From CAYXRK01 sp964467615 (GTDB lineage: Bacteria; Hydrogenedentota; Hydrogenedentia; Hydrogenedentales; GCA-2746185): DNA of 21,913 bases. The stretch is from assembly GCA_964467615.1 (NCBI GenBank), contig CAYXRK010000073.1, forward strand, positions 1-21,913. Reading direction: 5' to 3'. The position numbers and the translations under genes were made by a program. Numbering within the stretch: the first letter of the stretch is position 1; every line of letters begins with the position of its first letter. This document shows, piece after piece, positions 6,700 to 15,479 of the stretch. Under the pieces are notes generated by a model that was not told where the DNA came from, ran no database searches, and was given only the letters and a program-made list of their open reading frames with translations.

Positions 6700-8792
6700 T
6701 CGGTGAACACAATCCGGGGCCGATTGCGACGTATCCCACGATCAGTCGAAGCGATCATGTTGATTGCTATCATGACGTCGATGTGCCCGATCCATACCAC
6801 GTCTTCGACGATCTCCAAGACGAATCCGTCCGGCGTTGGGTCTCGGAACAAGAGGCGCTGACGGAATCCTTTCTCGCCTGCAACGCCGACCGCGCCGAGT
6901 ATCGGAGATTTCTCGAAGAGCGCGCCTGCCATGTGAAGCTAGGCTTGCCCCTTTCTTGTGGCGATTGGATCATCGAGTTCATCCGCAAAGCTGAAGACGA
7001 ACAGCCCGCGATTTGCGCGCGAAGCAAATCGGGTGGGCCGTTGAAACCTATCGTCGATCCGAATCGCCTTGATCCCCGAGGCCGCATCAGCATTGACGTG
7101 GAGCACGTCTTCGCGAGTCGCGACGGCGAACTCCTCGCCTACAATCTCGTCGAAAGCGGCGCCGATGCACGGTCCATCCACATACGCGACATGCATTCCG
7201 GGGCCGATCTCCCGGACGTCATTCCACCCACCGCCGAGCCGACCGTCGCCTGGCATCCCGAGGGCGGCGGCTTTTTCTACAACGTCACCCGCCGCCTATT
7301 CGCTGGGCCAACGAATGGCGGCCAACTCGACGGCGTGTATTGGCATTCATTGGGCGCTCCGATTCACGAGGATCGCCTTGCCTACGAGTATCACAACGGC
7401 CGCGGACAATCGGCGCTGCCGTATATTTCGCCGTGCGGAACGTATCTTTTCATCAAGCAAGTCAACTACGTAATGGGACGACATGGGTGGCTCTTCCGGC
7501 GGTTGGAAGAGCCGGACGCAAAGTTGGCCGTGCTGTTCGACGATTGCGAGGCCGCTGCGAACCTGATCGCGTTGCGCGGCGCCCTCGCCTATTTCGACAC
7601 GCGGCTGGACGCGCCCAACGGCCGAGTCGTACTTATCGATCTGGGCCGCCCCGAGCGACCCAACTGGCGGGAACTTGTTTCAGAATCGGAATACTCGCTC
7701 GTAAAATCGTCCTACTCGGTGCTCTCCACGAAATCGGCCGCCGGACCCGGCCACATCGTCGTCGCGTACGAACGCGATGCGCACCATTTTCTTCGCGTCT
7801 TTGATCTCGACGGTCGCTGCCTGCAATCGGTGGAATTTCCCGAGTTCTCCACCGTCACGCATCTTCGGCACGAAGATGGCAATCGCTTTCTCATTCGGAC
7901 CGACTCATTCTCTTCGCCGTTCACGATCTATCGACTCGACGCGGCCAGCGCCTCGCTCGATTGGGTTGATGGCGCGGCGATATCCGATCCGGCCATCAAG
8001 TGCACGCAGGATTTTTTCACGTCCGATGACGGCACGCGAATCGCCACGTACATGTTCACGAGCCCGGTCCTCGCAAAGACAGCCAGCGCGCCGACGCTTC
8101 TGTATGGCTACGGCGGCTGGGGCCAGTCCATCACGCCCGAATATACGCCGGAGATCGGACTGTGGCTGAGCCTCGGCGGAAGGTACGTGATCGCAAACAT
8201 TCGCGGCGGCGGCGAGTATGGCGAAGCGTGGCATGACGCCGGAAAACTCGACAACAAGCAGAATGTGTTCGATGACTTTTGCGCAGCGGCCCGGTATCTG
8301 CTGACGAGCGGACTTTGCAAGCCGGAGTCTCTCGCGATCAAGGGATTAAGCAACGGCGGACTGCTCACCGCCGCGTGCCTGACCCAACACCCGGAACTGT
8401 TCGGCGCGGTCATCAGCGAAATACCGTTGGTCGATGTCGTTAACCTCGGCAAATCCGAATGGGGCTCCGCGATCACGGCCGAATTGGGCGACGCATCGGC
8501 CAGCAAGGCCATGTTCGACGTCTTGCGCGCGTACTCTCCGCTGCACAACACCGACACCGCGCGCGAGTATCCGCCTGTGCTCGTCGTCCCCGCCGAATGC
8601 GATGCTCCCTACATCGTTTCGACCGCGTACAAATTGGTCGCGACGCTGCAGGAAGCCGCCGTCGACCGCGTCGCGCTGCTGCGCCTGGTCCACGATTCCG
8701 GTCACACGGGCTGGACGTCTCGGACCACTCGCGAGGTCATCGCCGACGAAATCGCGTTCCTGCGCCTCACGCTTCGCGGATACGGAAGATAA
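6696..8792 (+). CDS. Prolyl oligopeptidase family serine peptidase (S9A)
   Basis: This 698-residue protein has the usual length of prolyl oligopeptidase. A beta-propeller region (about 80-435) is followed by an alpha/beta-hydrolase domain. The domain shows 'GYGGWG' (471-476), 'NIRGGGEYGEAWH' (501-513), the nucleophile motif 'GLSNGG' (Ser552), and by alignment Asp636 and His670 ('DSGHTG'). Such enzymes cut short peptides after proline in the cytosol. An open frame continues 80 codons upstream, but the family N-terminus ('YPTISRSDHVDCYHD') fits the ATG at 6696, which overlaps the previous stop as ATGA. Oddly, the 'DDR' after the usual acidic loop appears as 'DAP' (636-638). This keeps the catalytic Asp but removes the arginine that normally holds the substrate carbonyl, so specificity may differ. 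Confidence 0.92.
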   Translation: MIGEHNPGPIATYPTISRSDHVDCYHDVDVPDPYHVFDDLQDESVRRWVSEQEALTESFLACNADRAEYRRFLEERACHVKLGLPLSCGDWIIEFIRKAEDEQPAICARSKSGGPLKPIVDPNRLDPRGRISIDVEHVFASRDGELLAYNLVESGADARSIHIRDMHSGADLPDVIPPTAEPTVAWHPEGGGFFYNVTRRLFAGPTNGGQLDGVYWHSLGAPIHEDRLAYEYHNGRGQSALPYISPCGTYLFIKQVNYVMGRHGWLFRRLEEPDAKLAVLFDDCEAAANLIALRGALAYFDTRLDAPNGRVVLIDLGRPERPNWRELVSESEYSLVKSSYSVLSTKSAAGPGHIVVAYERDAHHFLRVFDLDGRCLQSVEFPEFSTVTHLRHEDGNRFLIRTDSFSSPFTIYRLDAASASLDWVDGAAISDPAIKCTQDFFTSDDGTRIATYMFTSPVLAKTASAPTLLYGYGGWGQSITPEYTPEIGLWLSLGGRYVIANIRGGGEYGEAWHDAGKLDNKQNVFDDFCAAARYLLTSGLCKPESLAIKGLSNGGLLTAACLTQHPELFGAVISEIPLVDVVNLGKSEWGSAITAELGDASASKAMFDVLRAYSPLHNTDTAREYPPVLVVPAECDAPYIVSTAYKLVATLQEAAVDRVALLRLVHDSGHTGWTSRTTREVIADEIAFLRLTLRGYGR

Positions 8793-8794
8793 GA

Positions 8795-10192
8795 TTGCAG
8801 TCCATCGTTGAAATAGCCGAAAGCGTTCGAGCCGGTCAAGTTTCCGCCGTCGAGATCGTCCAATCCTGCTTGGATGCGATTGACGCCAAGAACGCCAAGG
8901 TGAATGCCTTCATCTACCTCGATCGCGAATCGGCGTTGGCATCCGCGCGCGAGATCGATGCAGGCGTCCATCGCGGAGAAGACCCCGGCCCCTTGGCGGG
9001 CGTGCCGTTCGGCATCAAGGACCTTCGCGACGATTGCCGAGGCATGCCTCGAACGGACGGCTCGCTGTTCCTGAAAGACTCGCCTCCCGCCGCCGAGGAC
9101 ACCGTCCACATCGCGCGCCTCAAGGCAGCCGGCGCGATTCCGCTTGGCAAAGTGGCAAGCGCTGAGTTCGGCATGGACGGCGTCACGCACACGCGGGCCT
9201 ACGGCACGACTCGCAATCCTTGGGACCTGACACGCACTCCGGGCGGATCGAGCGGCGGATCGGCCGCCGCCGTGTCCGCGGGATTGGCCCCCTTTTGTAC
9301 CGCGACCGATGGCGGCGGTTCGACGCGTTGTCCCGCCGGATACACCGGCCTCGCGGGGCTGAAACCCAGCCATGGCCGAATTCCGCGCTCCGATGGTTCC
9401 TCGGACAGGTCGTGCCTCGGCGCACTGACTACGACCGTGCGCGATACCGCGCGTTACCTCGACGCGGTAGCCGGGCCACACGAATGCGATCGCATGACGC
9501 TTCCGCCGCCAACGATCCGGTACGAAGAGATCATCGACACGTTGGACGTCGCCGGACTTCGCGCCGCGTGGTCGCCCGACTTGGGCTATGCACCCGTCGA
9601 GCCGGACGTCGTCGAGCAAGCGGAGAAGACCGCCATGCGGCTCGTCGATGCGGCCCGCCTCACGCTCTTTTCCGAACGCGTCCAACTCACGAACACGTAC
9701 CTCGCCACGAACATGCTCCTGACCGAACCGTTCGTGTTGTTCCTCGAAGCCGAGGGCATCCTTCCCGCGCGCATCGACGAATTGAGCCCAGGCCCGCGGT
9801 ACTTCGTCGAGCGGTCCCGCCGGTTAACGCCCACCGAACGCTTCGATGCGATGCAACAAGAGAAGCAACTGCTTCGCGAGCTCGGGTCGTTGTTCAGTCG
9901 AATCGACGTCCTCTTGACTCCCACCAACTCCTGCGGCGCGTACGCGGCGGAAGGCCCGCTGCCGGAAGTCATCGCGGGGCGCGACGCCAGCGCAACGCAC
10001 GCCGAACCGTTCACCATGCTCGCCAATCTCGGCTGGAACCCATCCATCTCGGTACCCGCCGGCCTGACACGCGAAGGACTCCCCGTCGGCCTGCTGATCA
10101 CCACGCGCCGTCACCGCGACGATATCGCGCTCCGCCTCGCCCGAATACTCGAAGAAATCCAACCCTGGCCGCGTCATGCGCCCGGCTGGTGA
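8795..10192 (+). CDS. Amidase signature (AS) family enzyme, TTG start
   Basis: This 465-residue protein has the Ser-cisSer-Lys triad of the amidase signature family: 'FGIKDL' (Lys75), 'PGGSSGGSAA' (cis-Ser at 152/153) and 'TDGGGSTRCPA' (nucleophile Ser176). The family includes GatA, fatty-acid amide hydrolase and peptide amidases. No gatB or gatC is nearby, so a catabolic amidase is likelier than tRNA amidotransferase. The frame is open for 112 codons upstream, but these overlap the peptidase gene and look like shadow sequence. The TTG at 8795 has GGAAG at 8784-8788 with a 6-nt spacer and lies 2 nt after the peptidase stop. The next gene's ATG directly abuts the TGA. Confidence 0.9.
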   Translation: MQSIVEIAESVRAGQVSAVEIVQSCLDAIDAKNAKVNAFIYLDRESALASAREIDAGVHRGEDPGPLAGVPFGIKDLRDDCRGMPRTDGSLFLKDSPPAAEDTVHIARLKAAGAIPLGKVASAEFGMDGVTHTRAYGTTRNPWDLTRTPGGSSGGSAAAVSAGLAPFCTATDGGGSTRCPAGYTGLAGLKPSHGRIPRSDGSSDRSCLGALTTTVRDTARYLDAVAGPHECDRMTLPPPTIRYEEIIDTLDVAGLRAAWSPDLGYAPVEPDVVEQAEKTAMRLVDAARLTLFSERVQLTNTYLATNMLLTEPFVLFLEAEGILPARIDELSPGPRYFVERSRRLTPTERFDAMQQEKQLLRELGSLFSRIDVLLTPTNSCGAYAAEGPLPEVIAGRDASATHAEPFTMLANLGWNPSISVPAGLTREGLPVGLLITTRRHRDDIALRLARILEEIQPWPRHAPGW

Positions 10193-11941
10193 ATGCAGCG
10201 AATGATCGCCGCGCCGAAAACGTTCGACCAATTTGTCGACGATTCGTTCATCAATCTGGTTCGAACGATCCCCGAAACCGCGACATCCCTCGGAATTGAC
10301 GATCATCCCGGCCTGGAAATCTGCCGGCGCAGATTCGCGGACTACTCGCCCGAGGGCACAGACGCGCGAGTCGCGACCATCGAGGAAGCGCATCGCGATC
10401 TGCTCGTGCGCACGCAACAAGAACTTTCGTCGACAGACGCCATCACCGCCGAGGTCTATCGCTATTTCCTCGAGTACCCCTGTTTCGACGGCCTCATTGG
10501 CGTGCGAGGAAAGCAATTTGCCTATCATGACTTGCACATCAATCCGCAGGCTGGCGTCCAGACGGAATTCATCAATCGCCTGGTGCATGGCGTCATTCGC
10601 GACGCAGACGCCGCCGCAATCTACCTCGAGCGCCTCGCGCAACTCCCTGCCGCGATCCGAGCCGCTATCGAGGGACTCCGATTTCGCCAATCGCAAGGCA
10701 TGGTTCTGCCCGCGGTCTTGTTATCGGAAGTCATCGACGAACAACGGCAATTTCTCGATTGCCCCGTCGAAGAAAACCAATTGCTGTCGTCGTTCGTGGC
10801 GAACTGCGAGGCGGCGAGGCTCTCAAGTAAATTTGCGGCGGCGTGCACTGACATTCTCACAAAGGAGGTCTACCCCGCCTACGCGGAATTGCTTGCAGCG
10901 CTGGAGGGACAACTGGACTCGGCGCCCAGCGAAGGCGGCGCGTGGCAATTACACGACGGCGACGCCTACTACGCCTATCGGCTTAGACGCGAGACGACGA
11001 CGGAACTCTCCGCGGATAAGATTCACGATGTGGGGATCGCTGAGAGCGCCAAACTCCGCAATGAACTGACGCGCGAACTCGCGCACCTGGGTTACGACGC
11101 TCCGTCCTTTGCCGCGCAATTTTCCGCGATGGCCGCTGATGAGCGGTTTCATTACCCCCAAAACGAACTCGGCCGGGAGATGATGCTCGCCGATTTCGCC
11201 GCATGCCTCGATACCATCAAGCCGCGAGTCCGGGACGCCTTCGCAGAATTCCCGAAGGCGGAACTCGTCATCGAACCAACTCCGCGCCACCTCGAAAAGA
11301 CGCGCACCACCAACTACACGCCCGCCGCGCGCGATGGTTCACGCCCGGCGATCTTCGAGTTGAACGCCGGCATGTCGCTCGCAAGTCCGTCGTGGGAAGT
11401 ACCCACGCTCGCCTATCACGAGGGAATTCCCGGCCACCACTTTCAAATCAGCATCGCGCAAGAACAGGAACACCTGGGCCTGTTTCGCCGCACCGTAATC
11501 TTCCCCGCGTACATCGAGGCGTGGGCAAAGTATGCGGAGCGCCTGCCATGCGAACTCGGCTGGAACCGTGATCCGCAATGGGCCGTCGCGCGAAAACGCC
11601 GCGAACTAATCTCGACCGTAAACCTCGTGCTCGATACCGGCATCCACCAAAAGCGATGGACCCGCGAACGGGCGATTCGATATTGCATGGAGAATGCGGG
11701 GACCGACGAAACAATGGCGCGCTACCTGATCCACCGCATCTGCGCCCAGCCCGGTCAGGTATGCGCGTACAAAATCGGCCTCATGCGTCTACTCGATCTG
11801 CGCGCGCGTCTTGAACGTTCGCTCGGAACCAATTTTGATCTCCGGCGTTTTCACCACGCCGTCCTCCGCCACGGCGCGCTGCCGCTAGACGTGATGGACA
11901 AAGTCGTCCTCGCCCGAGTCGACCATCTCAAAACACTTTGA
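10193..11941 (+). CDS. DUF885 family protein, putative metallopeptidase
   Basis: This 582-residue protein matches the DUF885 pattern. It has a helical N-terminal half beginning 'FDQFVDDSFINLVRTIPETAT' and a C-terminal half with 'LAYHEGIPGHH' (His409, Glu410, His415, His416), a HExxxGH variant of the zinc-protease motif. It also has 'YIEAWAKYAERL', which may supply a further metal-side glutamate. DUF885 proteins resemble carboxypeptidase-like gluzincins, and their substrates are mostly unknown. The ATG at 10193 directly follows the amidase TGA. A second ATG three codons later is possible, and neither has a strong ribosome site, consistent with translational coupling. No signal peptide is visible. 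It is the last gene of the hydrolase operon. Confidence 0.85.
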   Translation: MQRMIAAPKTFDQFVDDSFINLVRTIPETATSLGIDDHPGLEICRRRFADYSPEGTDARVATIEEAHRDLLVRTQQELSSTDAITAEVYRYFLEYPCFDGLIGVRGKQFAYHDLHINPQAGVQTEFINRLVHGVIRDADAAAIYLERLAQLPAAIRAAIEGLRFRQSQGMVLPAVLLSEVIDEQRQFLDCPVEENQLLSSFVANCEAARLSSKFAAACTDILTKEVYPAYAELLAALEGQLDSAPSEGGAWQLHDGDAYYAYRLRRETTTELSADKIHDVGIAESAKLRNELTRELAHLGYDAPSFAAQFSAMAADERFHYPQNELGREMMLADFAACLDTIKPRVRDAFAEFPKAELVIEPTPRHLEKTRTTNYTPAARDGSRPAIFELNAGMSLASPSWEVPTLAYHEGIPGHHFQISIAQEQEHLGLFRRTVIFPAYIEAWAKYAERLPCELGWNRDPQWAVARKRRELISTVNLVLDTGIHQKRWTRERAIRYCMENAGTDETMARYLIHRICAQPGQVCAYKIGLMRLLDLRARLERSLGTNFDLRRFHHAVLRHGALPLDVMDKVVLARVDHLKTL

Positions 11942-12092
11942 AGTGGGTCCGTCCTGAGGTTGATAATCCTTCCGTTAACGATTCTGGCCGGATCGGTGGA
12001 CACCTCTACCGTTCGGGGCAGGCACGGGCCGTTAGTCGAGGGTGCGGCAGAGTGTCGCGCCCCGGAGAAAACCAGGGGATTGGAGATTGACG

Positions 12093-13847
12093 ATGACTGC
12101 GGGTGGTGATGCCTCTCTGGTCGGAAAATCAATCGCTAACTATAAGATCCTGGGCGAATTGGGCCGCGGCGGCATGGGCATCGTGTACAAGGCGATGGAC
12201 GTGTCTCTGCAGCGTCCGGCCGCGATCAAGGTACTTCCTCCAGACTTTGCCGATAACGAAAGCTTCATCCAGCGGTTCATCCGTGAGGCGCGCGCGTCCG
12301 CCGCGTTAAATCATCCGAACATCGTCACGGTTTACGGCGTTGGTCGTCACGAGCAGTGCTACTACATCGCCCTGGAATTTGTGGACGGCGTCCCGCTAGA
12401 CGCGCTAATCTCCAAGGAAGGAAAAATCGAACCCGTCCGTGCGGTGAGGATGTTGCGCCAGGCAGTCGACGCGCTAGCGGCCGCCCATGCCCACAAGATA
12501 GTACATCGCGACATTAAGCCCCAAAACATGATGATCGACAAGACGGGCCGGTTGCGGGTAATGGATTTTGGACTAGCGCTCCCACTTTCGGAAGCAACGA
12601 AACTCACGCAAGCTGGGACCACGATGGGGACCGCGCACTACATGTCGCCGGAGCAGTGGGAGGATTCCAACGTCGATGGACGCAGCGACATCTATTCGCT
12701 GGGAATAACATTCTACGAAATGCTTTCCGGAAAGCCGCCGTTCAACGCGAGCACACCGGCGGCGATCATGCGCAAGGTGTTCAATGAATCAATGCCGTCC
12801 TTAGAGTCTTTCAACGTCGCGATTGATCCGTGGTTGAAAGACATACTGGCCAAAATGGTGGCCAAGAAAGCGGACGAGCGCTTTGACAGCGCTGTAGCTC
12901 TGCGCACGGAAATCGATGCGTACCTCAACGGGCAGGCCCCTCGGGCGAACGACTTCGCTCCACCGGGAGTCGAGAAAGAATTGGAGCGAATGGATCGGCA
13001 GGCGGGACGGGTGAGCCGCCCGTCCATGCCAGTGGCCGAGACGGCGCCTCCCGCGAGTCCGACGCCGCGATTCAAATCGATGCCTCTCTGGGGTGGTCTG
13101 GCAATTGCCATCGTTATCGCGGGGGCGGCGGGAGCTTTATTCCTGTCGAAATCCGATGAAGGATTCGGCTCGACAGTTTTCACGAAGGACGATTTCGCCT
13201 GGATTGCGCCGGGCGCCTACCTAATGGGCAGCCCGACGAACGAAATCGGGCGGAACGATGATGAGAACCAGCATGAAGCGGTCATATCCAAAGGATTCTG
13301 GATGGGAAGGTTGGAAGTGACCCAAGCCCAATGGATCGATGTCTTGGGGAGCAATCCCTCGTTCTTCGTTGGCGAAAACTTGCCCGTAGACAGTGTGAGT
13401 TGGGAAGACGTGCAAGCCTTTCTAGTCCTGCTAAACGAACGCGAGGGGACCAAGTTTCGTCTGCCTAGCGAAGCCGAATGGGAATATGCTTGCCGGGCGG
13501 GAAGCGCGACGGCGTTTTCTTTCGGCGAATCGCCCAGCCAATTGGATGGATACGGCTGGTACGTCGATAACAGTGCGCGGATGACACACCCGGCCGGAAG
13601 CAAGGTTGCCAACGCTTGGGGACTACACGACGTACACGGGAATGTGTGGGAGTGGTGTCAGGATCTGGCGGGCGCGTATCCGATTGGCGCGGTGACCGAT
13701 CCAATCGGCGCCGAAAGCGGCCCCCACCGCGTCGGTCGTGGGGGCAGCTTTGGTGTGGGCGCTCCCAACTGCCGTTCAGCCGACCGGAGCGCGAGCGTAC
13801 CAACCACGAAGGGCCCTGACCTGGGATTCAGAATCTGTCGTAACTGA
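12093..13847 (+). CDS. Membrane Ser/Thr protein kinase fused to an FGE-sulfatase (SUMF1-like) domain
   Basis: This 584-residue protein has an N-terminal Hanks-type kinase (about 17-280): glycine loop 'GRGGMG' (24-29), Lys46, 'HRDIKPQN' (138-145), 'DFG' (158-160) and 'SPE' (185-187). A Pro-rich linker and one transmembrane helix (about 332-351) lead to a C-terminal sulfatase-modifying-factor-like domain (366-584) with 'EVTQAQW', 'RLPSEAEWEYACRAG', 'DVHGNVWEW' and 'GRGGSF..NCRSADR..GFR'. The kinase should face the cytoplasm and the second domain the outside. The two copper-binding cysteines of true formylglycine-generating enzymes appear missing, so that domain is probably a binding or sensing module. 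The ATG at 12093 has GGAG with a 7-nt spacer. An upstream in-frame GTG at 12042 is less likely. Confidence 0.93.
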   Translation: MTAGGDASLVGKSIANYKILGELGRGGMGIVYKAMDVSLQRPAAIKVLPPDFADNESFIQRFIREARASAALNHPNIVTVYGVGRHEQCYYIALEFVDGVPLDALISKEGKIEPVRAVRMLRQAVDALAAAHAHKIVHRDIKPQNMMIDKTGRLRVMDFGLALPLSEATKLTQAGTTMGTAHYMSPEQWEDSNVDGRSDIYSLGITFYEMLSGKPPFNASTPAAIMRKVFNESMPSLESFNVAIDPWLKDILAKMVAKKADERFDSAVALRTEIDAYLNGQAPRANDFAPPGVEKELERMDRQAGRVSRPSMPVAETAPPASPTPRFKSMPLWGGLAIAIVIAGAAGALFLSKSDEGFGSTVFTKDDFAWIAPGAYLMGSPTNEIGRNDDENQHEAVISKGFWMGRLEVTQAQWIDVLGSNPSFFVGENLPVDSVSWEDVQAFLVLLNEREGTKFRLPSEAEWEYACRAGSATAFSFGESPSQLDGYGWYVDNSARMTHPAGSKVANAWGLHDVHGNVWEWCQDLAGAYPIGAVTDPIGAESGPHRVGRGGSFGVGAPNCRSADRSASVPTTKGPDLGFRICRN

Positions 13848-13865
13848 GGAGCGATTCGATCGGGC

Positions 13866-14183
13866 ATGAGCGCTGAAATCCGACAGGGACCGTTGGCGTC
13901 CTGGCGAGTCGCGCTCGTCTACGCGATTCTCGGCGCTATCTTCACCGCGTTATACGCGCTGTACCCCGGTTTTCGCCGATTTCCCTTACCGAACGGACCC
14001 ATTCTGCCAACCGCCCCAATCGTGTCACTAGTTCCGATTGCGTCATTAGCATGGGCCCTGGCTGGGTCCGTCAAAAGCAAGACGTGGGCGGCGAGGGCGG
14101 CTTGCGCGGCTTGCATGCTTGCCGCGCTTGGATGTCTGGGATACGTGGGGTTGAGCGTGTGGAACGACTTGTTTCGAAGTTGA
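13866..14183 (+). CDS. Small integral membrane protein of unknown function
   Basis: This 105-residue protein has three hydrophobic segments: about 13-33 ('VALVYAILGAIFTALYALY'), 46-67 ('PTAPIVSLVPIASLAWALAG') and 76-98 ('ARAACAACMLAALGCLGYVG'). No family is recognised. It begins 18 bp after the kinase stop, with GGAG at 13848-13851 some 14 nt before the ATG, so it is probably co-transcribed with the kinase. It ends 21 bp from the convergent LRR gene. A role as an accessory membrane partner of the kinase is a guess from position. Confidence 0.6.
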   Translation: MSAEIRQGPLASWRVALVYAILGAIFTALYALYPGFRRFPLPNGPILPTAPIVSLVPIASLAWALAGSVKSKTWAARAACAACMLAALGCLGYVGLSVWNDLFRS

Positions 14184-14204
14184 GTCCATTCTCGGCGTTC
14201 CCGC

Positions 14205-15479
14205 TCATCGCCCTCGAAAGGGCAGGGTCTGAACAATTTCGTCGAATCCGAACCTCAAGGCCCCGGTGAAAAGCAACGCAAGAACGATTACGAGCACGAG
14301 CAACAACCACCAACGAAAGCTATACAGGCCCGCGAGTGTGAATCGAAACGTGGCGACACTGAAGAACCACGTGGCATAGACTAAGTTGGCGCTCGCGGTA
14401 GTGAGTCCCTTTGCAGTGGCCCGGAGGGGGTGAAGCCCGACAAACCGGGCGGCGAAAGGAAGCGCCAGCGAGGTCGCCGCCGCGACCAGAATGGCGCCCA
14501 AATACGCCATTCGGAGCGCCAGGTCCCAGAGGGGTACATTTTCGAATGATTGCAGTCGGCGGTCCTCAGCGCCCGCGGCAATCTTGTGCGACGCCAGATC
14601 GCGTTCCAATCGCGATCGGGTCGCGTCGTCCAGCGGAGTAACCTCCATGACGCGAATCCTGCAACCCGGAAGTGCTTCATGAAGATCGACGACGGCTTCG
14701 CGCGTAAACATACCCTCTCCGACCGAGAGTTCTTCAAGACCTCGAATTCGCCTCAACTGGGGTACGGAACGGCTGGTAATTTGCGTTCCGTGGAGAGCCA
14801 GCCTGATAAGGCCCTTTTGCGATCTCAGGTGAGGGACCCCCTCGTCGGTAACAAAGGGGCAGTTGTCCAAATCGAGGACGGCAATCGCGGGGCGCGTCGT
14901 GAGCGAAGACAGGCCGTCGTCTCCTACAGCGGTCCGCGACAGACGTAACTCCGCCAGTGAAACTAATGGATCCAAATCCCGCAGCCACCGATCCCAGAGT
15001 TGGGTCCGGGCCAGATTGAGCACTTGCAGATCCCTTAACCGGGCCAAATGCGCCAGCCCTGAACCTTCGATGGGCGCCCCCGCGAGCGACAGGGACGCAA
15101 GCCGAGTAAGGTTCGCGAGAGAAGTAAGACCAGCATCGGTGACCGCGGTATCGCTGAGATCTAAGTGTTGAAGCGTGTTCAGTCCGCTCAGGGACCTCAA
15201 TCCCGAATCTGTAATTCCAGTGCCGCCGAGCCGAAGCGTGACCAGGGACGAGGCCGATCTCAAATGTGAGAGACCCACGTCGGTGACACTTTTGCAGCCG
15301 GACAGATCGAACTCCTTGACTCGCGCCAAATTCGGTATCTTCCCAAAACTGTCGTCGCCAAAACCGCTGTTGGCGAAGGAAAGATTCTCGATGGCCGCAT
15401 CCCCGACAAATCGTTCGACCAGGGCGGAGTCGATACCGGTCTCGGACACGCCCATCGCGCTTAACGTGATGGATCGCAA
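14205..15479 (-). CDS. C-terminal part of the giant LRR protein, separated by an in-frame TAG; LRR array plus membrane segments
   Basis: These 424 codons continue in the same frame as the preceding large gene, directly after its TAG. Residues 1-16 complete the eighth 40-residue repeat unit. LRRs follow (about 28-276; for example 'LQHLDLSDTAVTDAGLTSL'), closing with 'LHEALPGCRIRV' (266-277). A soluble stretch leads to three hydrophobic segments at about 326-346, 362-385 and 390-409. The first codon is TTG, with GAGGAG 12 nt upstream, so reinitiation is conceivable. An ATG at codon 9 is another candidate start. Because a repeat unit is cut in two, I read this as the tail of one original protein and not as an independent gene. 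Translation would require readthrough, reinitiation, or that the TAG is an error. Confidence 0.7.
   Translation of the reverse strand: MRSITLSAMGVSETGIDSALVERFVGDAAIENLSFANSGFGDDSFGKIPNLARVKEFDLSGCKSVTDVGLSHLRSASSLVTLRLGGTGITDSGLRSLSGLNTLQHLDLSDTAVTDAGLTSLANLTRLASLSLAGAPIEGSGLAHLARLRDLQVLNLARTQLWDRWLRDLDPLVSLAELRLSRTAVGDDGLSSLTTRPAIAVLDLDNCPFVTDEGVPHLRSQKGLIRLALHGTQITSRSVPQLRRIRGLEELSVGEGMFTREAVVDLHEALPGCRIRVMEVTPLDDATRSRLERDLASHKIAAGAEDRRLQSFENVPLWDLALRMAYLGAILVAAATSLALPFAARFVGLHPLRATAKGLTTASANLVYATWFFSVATFRFTLAGLYSFRWWLLLVLVIVLALLFTGALRFGFDEIVQTLPFRGR

Noticed and set aside
8459..8794. 112-codon upstream extension of the amidase frame
   Set aside because: It overlaps the peptidase active-site region in another frame and has shadow-like Arg-rich composition. 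The TTG at 8795 has a ribosome site and fits the family start.
9220..10299. 359-codon plus-strand frame overlapping the amidase
   Set aside because: It is extremely Arg-rich with no motifs, a shadow of a high-GC coding region. The amidase frame has a complete catalytic triad.
13740..13847. Variable region of a diversity-generating retroelement at the end of the kinase-FGE gene
   Set aside because: The fold type is used by such elements, but there is no reverse transcriptase, no template repeat in the window, and the codons are not rich in AAY.
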